From: Halichondria panicea
Lineage: Eukaryota > Porifera > Demospongiae > Suberitida > Halichondriidae
NCBI RefSeq assembly: GCF_963675165.1
Contig: NC_087387.1
Coordinates: 5,482,990-5,546,989 of the forward strand
DNA: 64,000 nt
Direction: 5' to 3'
Part shown: one piece after another, positions 1 to 9,812 of the stretch
Numbering within the stretch: position 1 is the first letter of the stretch
Layout: the number at the start of each line of letters is the position of its first letter
Notes under the pieces: model-generated
What the model was told of the DNA's origin: nothing
Database searches by the model: none
Seen by the model: only the letters and a program-made list of their open reading frames with translations
Position numbers and translations under genes: made by a program

Positions 1-308
1 GTCCAGTCTGCTCTATACCCCCTCCACTCCACCACAGAGCTTCATTCTTCTTCTTGTAGTGTTGCAGTCAGTTCTAGCATAGTTCTAGGTTCTTTTTACT
101 TGTCTGTTCTTTCCAGTATCTTCAAGAAGCGTTTCACAAGCTTTACTAAGTTTTTTCATTGTTTTGAAGCCGTCTTCTTATCTTTTTCTGTCAACTGGTG
201 TCTCTCACAGCTCTCCAGCTCGTCCAGCTCGCACAAATTCAATTTCTGTTGCTATACGCACCAAACCTGGCTTTTTATAACCACGCCTCGCACATGCGCA
301 ATGAGGTC
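1..308. other. Unassigned left edge
   Basis: I see no recognisable gene here. An open frame at 100-351 has no domain, no splice context and no similarity to anything else in the window. The stretch ends at the left arm of a hairpin repeat. Confidence 0.4.
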
Positions 309-464
309 CAAGTTAGATAGACCACACCTACTCGTAGAATATGCGTCTTAGTAACCACCTTGGTTACGGTTAGATTCCCTCGGCTTTGCGCCTCGGGCTA
401 ACCGCAACCGCGGAGGTTACATAGACGCATATTCTACTCTTAGGTGTAGTCTATCCTATACTTG
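309..464. repeat. Hairpin (MITE-like) repeat
   Basis: The left arm (309-356, including AGAATATGCGTCT) is repeated in inverted orientation in the right arm (about 417-464), with a short GC-rich centre. It looks like a small foldback or MITE element. No coding capacity is present. Confidence 0.6.
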
Positions 465-545
465 AATTATGCTGACTGGCATAGTAACTAAATGCAAAAA
501 ATATTGGTGGAAATAGTATGTTTTTGTACGTACTGCAGTACCGCA

Positions 546-772
546 TAGCGCGAAATTTTTGAGGCACTTATATTTTGTGGATTGGCCTCTATAAAAGCCA
601 ATTCGTTGCACAATGTTTGTGGAATGACTGCTTACCGGAAAGCCGCGCCTTTAAATCTTTGCATGATAGCAGGTAATTCTAATTAGACAACAATTTTCGT
701 GGACTTAATTTTCGTGTAGAATTCTAACCCACGAAATCCGCGAAAATTAAGCCCCTAAAAAATTTCGCGCTA
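546..772. repeat. Palindromic MITE, GCGCGAAATTT family, copy 1
   Basis: The element begins TAGCGCGAAATTT and ends with its near inverse (AAATTTCGCGCTATA). Related copies lie at 25880-26106, 33764-33988 and 38439-38652, with a partial one at 62485-62650. Copies 1 to 3 sit about 300 bases upstream of paralogous SRCR signal-peptide exons, so they were duplicated along with the genes. Confidence 0.7.
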
Positions 773-804
773 TATATGGATTCAATTTTAAATTACTATA
801 ATTA

Positions 805-1048
805 GACTTAGGTGGCTTCAGGAGGAGGAGTGATTGACAAAGAATGTTTTACTTTCACATTACTTTCACATGTATTACCTTTAGCAGTCAACATCAACAT
901 AGCAAGCTTATTTTATGCATGCATAGAATAACATGCAGAGGTAATATATATGCATGAGGTTTAACAACATCCTGTACTGACTACAAGATTGGCCAAATCT
1001 AAAGTTTGGAAGTTTATAATAGCCATGCATAGCCATGTAATGTGCAAA
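805..1048 (+). promoter_or_regulatory. Conserved 5' flank of the P1-type SRCR genes
   Basis: A block containing GGCTTCAGGAGGAGGAGTGA, CTTTCACATTACTTTCACAT and CAGTCAACATCAACATAGCA precedes the start codon. It recurs in full or in part upstream of the genes starting at 9813, 23498, 26362 and 34224. Such a block is the natural place for the core promoter and 5' UTR. No TATA box is convincing, and shared ancestry alone could explain the conservation. Confidence 0.4.
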
Positions 1049-2504
1049 ATGCAAGCCACAAGCTTATTTTTGTTGGTTGCTACTACTGCTATTGCCACAG
1101 CTCAGTCATCAGGTATATAGTTATGTGTATTATACTTACATGTATATATACTGCACATTCTGAATTATGCAATGCAGAGTGTTTCAATGGACAACTTCGT
1201 GAATCTAATACAACATCACGTTTACTTGAGTACTGTTATGATGGAGAATGGAGATGGATCTGTTTCAAAGGTAGTCAGGGGGATACTGATATGTCAGTGG
1301 CTGCTTGTACAGAACTGGGCTACAGTGATTCTGGTAAGATAACTATCGTAATGGGAATAAATTAACGTGGTTTTTCGTTTTAAAGATAACTGCAATAAGA
1401 TTAGTGTGTACAGTAAATCCTCCAAAAGTGTTCATTCTGAGTGACTGCAAAGAACCAGGACTAACCAATTGCACAGTGACACCTAGTAACAATTGTGCTA
1501 CCCCATGCTTTGTTGGGAGTTTACAAACGTGCAACACAGGTTGAGTCATGATTTTCGGAGTGAATATTCACCTGTATAACAATTTTGAATTTCAGTCAAC
1601 TGTGCTCTTGGAGAGATAAGACTGGTGGGTGGATCTACTGACAGAGAGGGACGAGTGGAGGTGTGTGTGGGTGGTAGGCGATGGAGAACAGTTTGCACTG
1701 GCAGTCAAGAACTGGCAGGAGCTGTTTGTTCACAAATAGGATACATCTTTGAAGGTAACACAGTAGATTGATAAAATAATGTGCTGTGAATTGTATAAGA
1801 TCCACAAACAGGAAGCATTGTGGCAGTAAGTAACACATTTCCTCCTGGAGCATTTCCAGAGTATAGCCTCGAGTGCACACAACTAAGCAATGGATCATGG
1901 CACTGTAGTCCAGTTGAACAACAATGTGACAGATTTGTGGAGCTTGGAGTTGTTTGTATAAACTATGAGGAGTATTATGAACGTTCAAGGAACAGCACAC
2001 TATCTACACACTTTCCTACTAGTTCAGAAGGTAAATTAGATTTTATGCGCGCATGCTGAAGCAGGAATATCACTTTAATTCACAGAAACGTATTCTACTC
2101 CTTGGGAAACAACTACTAACAATGGCAGCTCAACTTCACTGCTAGCAGTAATTGCTGTTTTTGTTGTCCTACAAGCGGCTACAATGATTGCACTAATCAG
2201 CACATGTATTGTCTTTAAGAGGAAACTCAAACAAAAGTAAAGCTGTAACAAACTATAATACATTAGTATCCTAAGCATGCTTGTGTTCTTATAATTAATA
2301 CTTGTACATATATATAGGGTGACCATGGCTACACAACAAGCTGACCTATCCTATGCAGTGGTTGGAGGTACACAAACTGAAATGAAAATCGATCCCAACA
2401 TAGCTGCTAACCCAGCGTACGAGGCAGTCAAGTGTGACCAGGAGGACCATACCTACGATGTCGTCAGTGAGGGGGCGGCTTCAAGACAGAGGAGAGGCAA
2501 TTGA
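1049..2504 (+). CDS. P1: two-SRCR transmembrane receptor, tail A (exon-3 acceptor mutated)
   Basis: Exons: 1049-1112 (signal peptide, starts MQATSLFLLVA), 1178-1333, 1384-1539, 1596-1754, 1812-2030, 2086-2236 (membrane) and 2318-2504 (tail). Exons 2-3 form a divergent SRCR-like domain (ECFNGQ, CYDGEW, ACTELGYS). Exons 4-5 form a canonical SRCR domain (IRLVGGSTDREGRVEVCV, then WHCSPVEQQC, LGVVC). A 25-residue hydrophobic segment precedes KRKLKQK, and the tail carries LSYAVV, NPAYEAV and HTYDVV. The first coding bases of exon 3 (1384) would need an AG at 1382-1383, but the sequence is AA; the sister gene at 60890 has TTTTAG there. Using the next AG shifts frame and stops. Skipping exon 3 keeps frame and would remove half of domain 1. 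It is either a fresh pseudogene or a gene with a one-domain product. Confidence 0.75.
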
Positions 2505-2639
2505 CATTAACTTTAAATAATTGTTTTAGAAGGTTGTATAGCTCCTTATATTTACTAGCCAAGAGTATTAGAAACTAGAAGGCTCATTGTGACGACACGT
2601 ATATAGAGGAGAGAATCTTACATGTGTAATAGTGAACAT
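2505..2639. other. 3' flank shared by the tail-A genes
   Basis: This AT-rich 3' flank is repeated almost base for base after the genes ending near 27777 and, behind an insertion, near 17930. A related piece follows the truncated tail at 39640. It marks the duplication unit and holds no gene. Confidence 0.5.
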
Positions 2640-2772
2640 CAGAGGAGGTCCGACATGCGTGCACGAATCACTACAAGTTTAGTGCATTTGGCTAGAACTT
2701 TATCACGTGACCACAATGACATAAATACACTGAACTTGTAGTGATTCGTGCATGCATGTCGGACCTCCTCTG
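2640..2772. repeat. 133-bp hairpin element, copy 1
   Basis: Arms of about 43 bases (CAGAGGAGGTCCGACATGCG at the left end, inverse at the right end) flank a short loop. The second copy is at 27909-28041 in the same position after a paralogous gene, so both descend from one pre-duplication insertion. Confidence 0.75.
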
Positions 2773-3119
2773 AGTGGACATTGCTGCATCGTGTACAGGT
2801 CATGTGTACATTCTACCAGACGGTAGTCTTACCCCCCCCCCCTCCGTAATAGCCTGCATAATTATGGCAATTATAATAATATTATTATGTATAAATTCAT
2901 ATTCAGTATTTGTTTAGACGTGCAAAATAAACATTGGTTAGGATGTTATTCTGATAGGATGGCCAGGGAAATCAACAGTAGCAAAATTAATGTCTCTATT
3001 TGGCAAGAGGGACGAACATAAACTACTGATCATGGAAGCAGCATGCACTTTATGAGTTGCATGAATATATAAGTTTGAAACAATAACACAAAGGTAATCT
3101 CCGTGATCCTTTATCTTAC

Positions 3120-3640
3120 CTCCAAGGTCGTTAGGTTCAAACACCCCGGATGTATCCCGGACCTAGTCTGGTATTCGCCAAGTCAGCAGAGCTGCTCGAG
3201 ACGGACTACACACTGGACTAGTGGTGTAGAACTGAGTGAAGACGAGACCTTGCTCGGCTAGTAACTGGATGTGGGGGGTATTGGAGGTGGGGTGTCCGTA
3301 GGGAGTGAGGTCACCATAGCCAAGCTATGTGGGGGGGAGGATATTGATAAAAGTACGGACATTAGAATTAGCAATAATTTTGCTATAGTAATTTTGCTAT
3401 AATTATAGGCATGCTATAATTATGGATAGCTATTCATTAGCTAAAAGCACAGTAAAACAATTTCACATCCACAAATATTGTTTATGGATTTTACCACACT
3501 GCATGATGTACAGTATATACACCCATATCATCAGAACCATGTTGGGTGGTGTGGTGGCCATGACGATAAGATAGGAGACTAGCAGTAAGAGCACCAGAAA
3601 TTTAAACTCTTCAGTCGAGGCAACGTCGTGAAATTTAATA
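3120..3640 (-). pseudogene. Arylsulfatase 5' exons, broken copy 1
   Basis: Exon 2 (3324 down to 3120) encodes the region around the sulfatase signature ([10 protein letters not shown]). A one-base insertion then turns the following GRYQT into a frameshift and stop. Exon 1 (about 3626 down to 3536) encodes a signal peptide followed by ATTPPNMVLM. It has lost its ATG (now ACG), and a deletion of about 10 bases removes the metal-binding DD. Compare the better copy at 18351-20356. No downstream sulfatase exons are present. It lies antisense to and downstream of P1. Confidence 0.75.
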
Positions 3641-3735
3641 CGTAGTTTAGTGCACATGCACACTAACACAAGCACTCTGTTTTACTGTGTTATTATGCAT
3701 GTGCACTAACTACGTATTAAATTTCACGACGTTGC
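3620..3735. repeat. Hairpin repeat at the sulfatase start
   Basis: Arms GCAACGTCGTGAAATTTAAT and its inverse, each extending through TACGTAGTTTAGTGCACATG with one or two mismatches, face each other across about 30 bases. The left arm includes the mutated sulfatase start site, so one arm may derive from host sequence. Confidence 0.6.
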
Positions 3736-4118
3736 AGATTATAATTATGTTGATCTGCAGTTATAATTATAGTTAACAGTGCTGCTGAGTGCATTAAGCT
3801 TTAAATTACAGCTTTTTAATTATGTGTATATATATGCAAGGATCGGTACAAGACATGCATAAGTGGGGGGGATAAACAAACTAATAATTATTTTGTTGCT
3901 GATGATGTGCATTCTTCAAGAGCCTCCCCCCCCCCCCCCCTTCCCTGTGCATGACAGTATGCAGCATTCAGATTGTTGAATACATAAATAGCAGCAACTA
4001 TAATTATATAATAATAGTGTTTCCTGTTGACATATACCGATTGCTATACCCAAACAAAGCCAACTTTCATTATCTTAATCATATCTAATTATCTCGACGT
4101 TGTAACAAACACAGTACT
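3736..4118. other. AT-rich intergenic with poly-C run
   Basis: No gene is seen. A poly-C run at about 3927-3940 and the sequence TATTTTGTTGCTGATGATGT recur at 28893-28935, where they abut the truncated retrotransposon. That match is used to date the breakpoint there. Confidence 0.4.
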
Positions 4119-4418
4119 ATGAAAAGAGTGACCATAATGACTGTTCACCGTGCAGTAATCATTGGAATACTGTTGTCAATCACTTCAACTATTGGCACTA
4201 ATCAACAAGGTATAATTATAATTATAAGTACACTAAGTAGAAAGAAGTTTACTTTGCAAATGTAGAGTGCTTCAATGGACAAGTTCGTAGACTTGTTTCT
4301 AATCTCCTTGAGAATTGCTACAATGGAGAATGGAGATTGATCTGTTTCTTGGAAAGTCAGTGGAGCGATCAGATAGAAAAAGCTACTTGCGGACAATTGG
4401 GTTATAGTGATTCTTTTG
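4119..4418 (+). pseudogene. P2: SRCR gene fragment (signal exon plus first half-domain)
   Basis: Exon 1 (4119-4209) starts MKRVTIMTVHRAV and gives a plausible signal peptide. Exon 2 (4266-4418) gives ECFNGQVRRL, CYNGEW and TCGQLGYSD, the first half of the divergent SRCR domain, and ends at a good GT donor. No exon 3 follows; the next element is the signal exon of P3 at 4560. Both exons are in frame and end in phase 1, so splicing into P3 exons is possible on paper. Alternatives are a gene stump or an alternative first exon. Close relatives are P13 and P19. Confidence 0.6.
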
Positions 4419-4559
4419 GTAATTGACTACGTACATGAGCCCACTACCAAAATTTTGTACAGTAACAGGAAATTCACTGCACATCCTGTGGAAAATTCAT
4501 TTGGAAGTTTAGAATAACCATGCACTGCATGTGCATGCAGTCATTGTACATTTATTAAT

Positions 4560-5944
4560 ATGCAAGTCACAAGCTTATTGCTGTTGGCTGCCACTACAGC
4601 TATTGCTACAGCTCAGCCACCAGGTATAGCTATGTATATGTACTGAATTAGACTACATTCTGAATCATGCAATGCAGAGTGCTTCAATGGACAACTTCGT
4701 GAATCTAATTCCAATGTACTTGAGTATTGTTACTATGGAGAATGGAGATTGATCTGTCATGATGACAGCCAGTGGAACATTGATAAGACAGTGGCTGCTT
4801 GTACACAACTGGGCTACAGTGACACTCGTGAGTTAGCTATATATCATTAATGGTGGCTGAATAAGTGTTATCCTTATTTAGGGATAAATGTAAATCACAC
4901 AAGGTGTGAAAGTTATCCAATAAAAGCTGTCACATTTAGTGACTGCAACGGATCAGGACTAATAAATTGCACAGTGACACCCACAGACGAATGTGGTCGC
5001 TTCTGCTCTCTTGTGACTTCAGGACAGTGCAACACAGGTTGGTCATGACTGTCAGAAGTGGTTTTACGGCTTGAAACAATTTTGCATTCAGCTAACTGCA
5101 CTGATGGAGCCCTAAGACTGGTGGGTGGATCCACCGACAGAGAGGGACGAGTGGAGGTGTGTGTGGGTGGCAGGCGATGGAGGACAGTTTGCACTGGCAG
5201 TCAAGAACTGGCAGGAGCCGTTTGTTCACAAATGGGATACATCTTTGAAGGTAACAGAGGATCAATAACATTGTTCTCTATACAATTAAAAATCTCTATA
5301 CAGGAAGCTCAGTGGGAGTAACCAACTCATTTCCTCCTGGAGCATTCCTTGAGTACAGACTAAACTGTGCACAACTAAGCAATGGAGCATGGCTCTATAG
5401 TCTAGTCAAAGAACAATGTGACAGCTTTGCGGAGCTTGGAGTTGTTTGTAAGAACTATAAAGATCAACCAGACATCCAAGTTATTACACAGTTGCCTACC
5501 ACATCATGTGCCCCTCAAAGCAAAGAATATCTTGGATGTATATGTACTAATAATTCCACCACCTTTACTGCTGGTAGTGGTGTACTGGCAACTCTCCCAC
5601 AAGCCGTAATTGCTGTTCTTGTTGTCCTACAAGCGGCTACAATGGTTGCACTAATCAGCACCTGTGTTGTCTTTAAGAGGAAACGCAAACAAAAGTAACA
5701 AAACTATAATGGTATTAACATTAGTAACCTAAACATTGCATGCTCTTGTGGTCTTAATACTCTATAATATAGGGTTACCATGGCTACACAACAAGCTGAC
5801 CTAACATTTGCAGTGGTTGGAAGCTCACAAACTGAAATGAAGATCGACCCCAACATAGCTGCTAACCCAGCATACGAGGCAGTCAAGTGTGACCAGGAGG
5901 ACCACACCTACGATGTCGTCAGTGAGGGGGTGGTTTCAAGATAG
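4560..5944 (+). CDS. P3: two-SRCR transmembrane receptor, tail A with Tyr to Phe
   Basis: Exons: 4560-4623 (signal, MQVTSLLLLAATTAIATA), 4678-4827, 4882-5037, 5092-5250, 5304-5694 and 5773-5944. They sum to 1092 bases, exactly 363 codons plus stop. Domain 1 is the divergent SRCR type; domain 2 has IRLVGG-like ALRLVGGSTDREGRVEVCV and the CAQLSNGAW second half. The stalk and membrane exons are fused into one exon of 391 bases. The first tail motif is LTFAVV, so the usual tyrosine is phenylalanine. NPAYEAV and HTYDVV are kept. The last five residues of the family tail are lost because CAG became TAG at 5942. A type I surface receptor is the likely product; its ligand cannot be told from sequence. 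Confidence 0.85.
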
Positions 5945-6170
5945 AGGAGGGGCAATTGACATACAAAACTTTGAACTTTTATTTTAGCCATTAGCATTTA
6001 ATCATGTCACATGATAGCTAGAGCTATAGTTGTAAATATACAGTTAGTAAGTTGAGAGGCATCAAACTTATTAAGATACATGTACTGTGCCAAGAACATA
6101 ATAAAGATTATAATTATAGTGTGAAGTTCAGATAGTCACTCTGCTACTGCATGCTAGTATAGTATCATAA

Positions 6171-6295
6171 TGCAAGTCACAATCTGAGTACTGTTAAGGT
6201 AACGGAGGATCAATAACATTGCTCTTAGCTACATGCATCCAGTCTATAGAGAGTAGAATCCACAAATATGTGAGTAGTTCTGTAGTTACCCGAGG
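6171..6295 (+). pseudogene. Deleted SRCR gene stump (start of P4)
   Basis: The opening of a signal exon (ATGCAAGTCACAA at 6173) runs within about 20 bases into AGGTAACGGAGGATCAATA, which is the exon-4 donor region of paralogs such as 24198. A deletion has therefore removed everything from the signal exon to the end of exon 4. The surviving 3' exons are at 8912-9538. Confidence 0.55.
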
Positions 6296-7785
6296 CGCGC
6301 GTGGGCGGCCACGGGTATAGTAGTCGTTAACCCGAGGCGCGTGGGCGGCCACGGGTTATAGTAGTCGTTTGGTTTGTTTGTTAACCCGAGGCGCGTGGGC
6401 GGCCACGGGTTATAGTAGTCGTTTGGTTTGTTTGTTTGTTTGTTTGTGACAGGTGAATCTACTCACCTGGATGCCACAGCACTGCGTTTACAGCATGGAT
6501 AGCCTTCATACAACAAGTTATTAATTTTAATAGTGGCAGAATTTCATGTTAAACCTTCGTTGTCAAATAAAAACGAGCAAAAGCTAAGAAGCTTGTGACT
6601 GGGTCTGCTTACCTGGATGCTCTAGCACTGCGTTTACAGCATGGGTAGCCTCCACACAACAAGTCAGTACTTCTAATAGTGGCAGCTTTCGGTGTTAAAG
6701 CTTCGTTGTCTAATAAAAGCGAGCAAAATGTAGCTTGAACAGAACTTGCACATGCGTTACTTATAACTGAAGTGATCCTGTACCAGGTCCAGAAACAATG
6801 GAACAGGGTCACTAAAGTAGAAAGCTGTATATACCAGGAACAATATTGGAACAGGGTCACTAAAGCAGAAAGCTTGCTTTAGCTGACTGGGATCCATGCA
6901 GGACCTGGAGCCATACTTCTCTGAGACTCCATGCTTCTTTGCTGTGATCCTAATCCACAGTGCATATATTTATAGTACTACTACCTGTTCTCAAATGTTT
7001 CAGCATGCCTCCAGTCTGGTTTAGTTTTATTGCTCCTGAGTTGCTGTGCAAGTCATGCATGATGATGATAACAACATCACTATAATTATGCACTGCATTA
7101 TATCAGTCTTCTGGTTTCTTTATAATCATGTCACCAGCCGAGGGTTTGCACTTTAGTGCTCTAGTTTGGTTTGTCTGTTTGTTTGTTTGTTTGTAAGTTC
7201 AGGATCTGCTCACCTGGCTGCCACAGCACTGCGTTTACAGCATGGATAGCCTTCACACAATAAGTTATTAGTTTTAACAATAGTAGATTTCGATGTTAGA
7301 GCTTTGTTGTCGAATAAAAGCGAGCATAAACTAAGAAGCTTGAACTTGCACGTTGGCAGCTAGCTAGCTCTAACACTATACACGCGGCCTTTATTATTTC
7401 CGTATTTACAGCTGAAGTGATCCCGTACCAAAAACAGTGGAAAAGGGTCACTACAATAGAAAGCTAGAATTGTGACTGGTTTGTTGCTCTGTTAGCTGAC
7501 TCTGTGATCCTACTCCATCCAAGAGTCATACTTCTCTGAGACTCCAGGCTTCTTTGCTGTGATCCTAGACTAGGACCTAGTTCACCTCATGTACCACTAA
7601 AACTCTGTTCTCAGCATGTCTCCAGTCTGACGGTTTGGTTAACCGACGGTTTAGTTTTATTGCTCCTGAGTTGCTGTGCATGCTAGACAGCTCAGTCATA
7701 CATCACTACATGCACTGCATTATATCACTCTTCTGGTTTATTTATAATCATGTGTCACCAGCCGAGGGTTTGCACTTCAGTGCTC
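6296..7785. mobile_element. Non-autonomous repeat, CCGAGG/GTGCTCTAG family
   Basis: The 24-kb paralog reads straight through CTGTAGTTGTACTTATTAAT (near 24281), whereas here that sequence is split by about 1.49 kb starting ACCCGAGGCGCG and ending GGGTTTGCACTTCAGTGCTC followed by TAG. Flanks suggest a TAGTT duplication. The interior has three tandem GGCGGCCACGGGT units (6296-6420), GTTT runs and three diverged copies of a block around CAGCACTGCGTTTACAGCAT (6478, 6623, 7224). The same right end, inverted, begins the recombinase-bearing element at 45498, and a short relative is at 43274-43476. No long coding frame is present. Confidence 0.65.
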
Positions 7786-8132
7786 TAGTTGTACTTATTA
7801 ATAAATGTAAATATCTTATGATTGAGTAAGTTGATACCATTGTGTAGGTGAATAAGCTACCAAAAATGTTTCCATGACAACATAAGGTGCATGGTGGGTT
7901 TGTGGTGATTAAAAAACAAATTGTAGGGAGTAATCAGTTAGGGAGAGAAAAGGCCAACGGTTTCCAGCTAAGGTTTAGGATTTTGTCACAACATCTATGG
8001 ATAGTTTGGCTATCTTATGAAAGGTTCACATATCTACACATCCTCCGCAGTGATCAAAATTACTAGTGCCATTTCGGTTGGAGAGCGATTTGAAGAAGAT
8101 CCATGGAGTAAATTAGTTCCGGAGATAATTTT
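7786..8132. other. Remnant intron of P4
   Basis: This stretch matches intron 4 of P8 (24281-24680) at high identity, so it is degraded intron rather than intergenic DNA. No coding sequence is seen. Confidence 0.55.
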
Positions 8133-8680
8133 TTTCAAGCAAGCAAGCACAGATTGACATGTAGAAGCAAATTAAAGAGAGTTGGTTTAATTTTGGTAAG
8201 AAAGTTAGTGGCAGAGTGTCTCTGAGGTGGCCAGGTAAATTTGTGGGGTATAGTGATGGTCCGACCCTGCGACGATCTTGCACCTCTAATACATTGAATT
8301 GGTGATCCGAGGAGAGCAAATGATAGACGGCATTGCACCTATCAATGATATGCCCCCACCCCCCCCCCCCCACCTGGGGAGCACATGGGGGAAATGTAGT
8401 GGAATGGTCAACATATTGACGCCCCGCCCCATAGGTGGGGATTGGTGGGGGAAGTGACTTTCGATTGTAGCCGCCCTCGACCGTTGTTTATAATTATTCA
8501 TGTTATTGTTCTCTTTATAATACATTTTTTGGCCTACTCAACATGGAGGATGGGGGATGGGGGAAAGTACACAGCTGATACGCCCCATAATACGTCACTA
8601 ATAGGTTGTCACTTCCCCCACGTTTCCCCATATTGCCCCCGGTGGGGGGGGGGGGGGCATATCATTGATAGGTGCATCTT
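8133..8680. mobile_element. Inserted repeat with inverted C/G-rich ends
   Basis: Relative to the 24-kb paralog, about 550 bases are inserted between GGAGATAATT and GATGTTACACAC. The piece holds an inverted repeat whose arms read GCACCTATCAATGATATGCC (8335) and its inverse (to 8675), enclosing C-rich (8346-8371) and G-rich (8640-8656) runs. TAATT at both edges is a possible 5-bp target duplication. The open frames inside are low-complexity and not convincing. Confidence 0.55.
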
Positions 8681-8911
8681 AATTGATGTTACACACATTT
8701 TTTTACAATCACCCCCGTTTTCACCTAAATAGATTTTCCACAATAACTTCTGGGAAAATATTTTTGTAGCTTATTTGTTCACCTACAAAATGGTATCAGC
8801 ACAATTTCTTAGAAATGTTCCAATCTTGAGATACATTAATTTAAGTACAACTACTCACACATTTGTGATATTCTACTCTCTAGACTAGATGCACTGTATG
8901 TATCTCTACAG

Positions 8912-9538
8912 GAGGCACGGTGGCAGCACTCAACTCATTTCCCTCTGGAGCATTCCCAGAGTACAGACTAGACTGTAGACAACAAACCAATGGAGCATGG
9001 CACTGTAGTCCAGTTGAAGAACAATGTGTCGGCTTTGTGGAGCTTGGAGTTGTGTGTAATAATGAAAATATAACGAACATGCGAGAAACTACACAGTTGC
9101 CTACTACATCATTTACTGACAATTTCACCACCTGTACTGCTGGCAGTGGTGTACTGGCAACTCTCTCACTAGCCGTAATTGCTGTTCTTGTTGTCCTACA
9201 AGCAGCTACAATGGTTGCACTAATCAGCACATGTGTTGTCTTTAAGAGGAAACTTAAACAAAAGTAGCTGTGGCTAACAAAGTAATAACAAAACAATAAC
9301 AATAAACAATAATACAGTATCCTAAGAATTGCTTGTGTCTTAATATTATTAGGATGACCATGGCTACACAACAAGCTGACGCAAAGGTTGGAAGCTCACA
9401 AGCTGAAATGAAAATCGACCCCAACATATAGCTGCTAACCCAGCATACGAGGCAGTCAAGTGTGGACCAGGAGGACCACACCTACGATGTCGTCAGTGAG
9501 GGGGTGGCTTCAAGACAGAGGAGAGGAAATACCATTGA
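8912..9538 (+). pseudogene. P4: SRCR receptor 3' exons with broken tail
   Basis: A fused second-half-SRCR, stalk and membrane exon (8912-9263) is open and reads GTVAALNSFPSGAF, WHCSPVEEQC, LGVVC, then the standard membrane span and KRKLKQK. The tail exon from 9353 lacks the LTYAV segment (QADAKVG), gains two bases giving a stop at about 9427, and gains another base later. No exons 2-4 are present. It is the sibling of P8. Confidence 0.8.
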
Positions 9539-9812
9539 ATTATAACTTTTGATGACTGTGAAACATTCATAACAACTGAACACAAGAATATTCAGTGAAA
9601 ATAGTATGGTGATTGACGATTGACAAAATTAATGTATTACCTTTTAATTAGCAGTCAACATCAACATAGCAAGCTCATTTTATGCATGCATAGAAATAAC
9701 ATGCATGCAGTAGTAAATTAAATTAATGTGAGGTTTAACAACATCCTGTGTAAAAAATTGGCCAAATCTAAAGTTTGGAAGTTTAATAGCCATGCAATGT
9801 GATGACATCAAA

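Noticed and set aside
6296-6440. CRISPR-like direct repeats (GGCGGCCACGGGT units)
   Set aside because: Only three units in an animal transposable element, without regular unique spacers.
8442-8732. Open frame across C/G-rich inverted repeat
   Set aside because: Lies within an inserted repeat and has no domain or splice context.
8880-9374. Long minus-strand open frames opposite the SRCR second-half, membrane and tail exons (also near 16259, 24844, 27356, 35871, 61340)
   Set aside because: They recur opposite every paralog because the sense exons are conserved. They have no splice or domain support and are antisense shadows.
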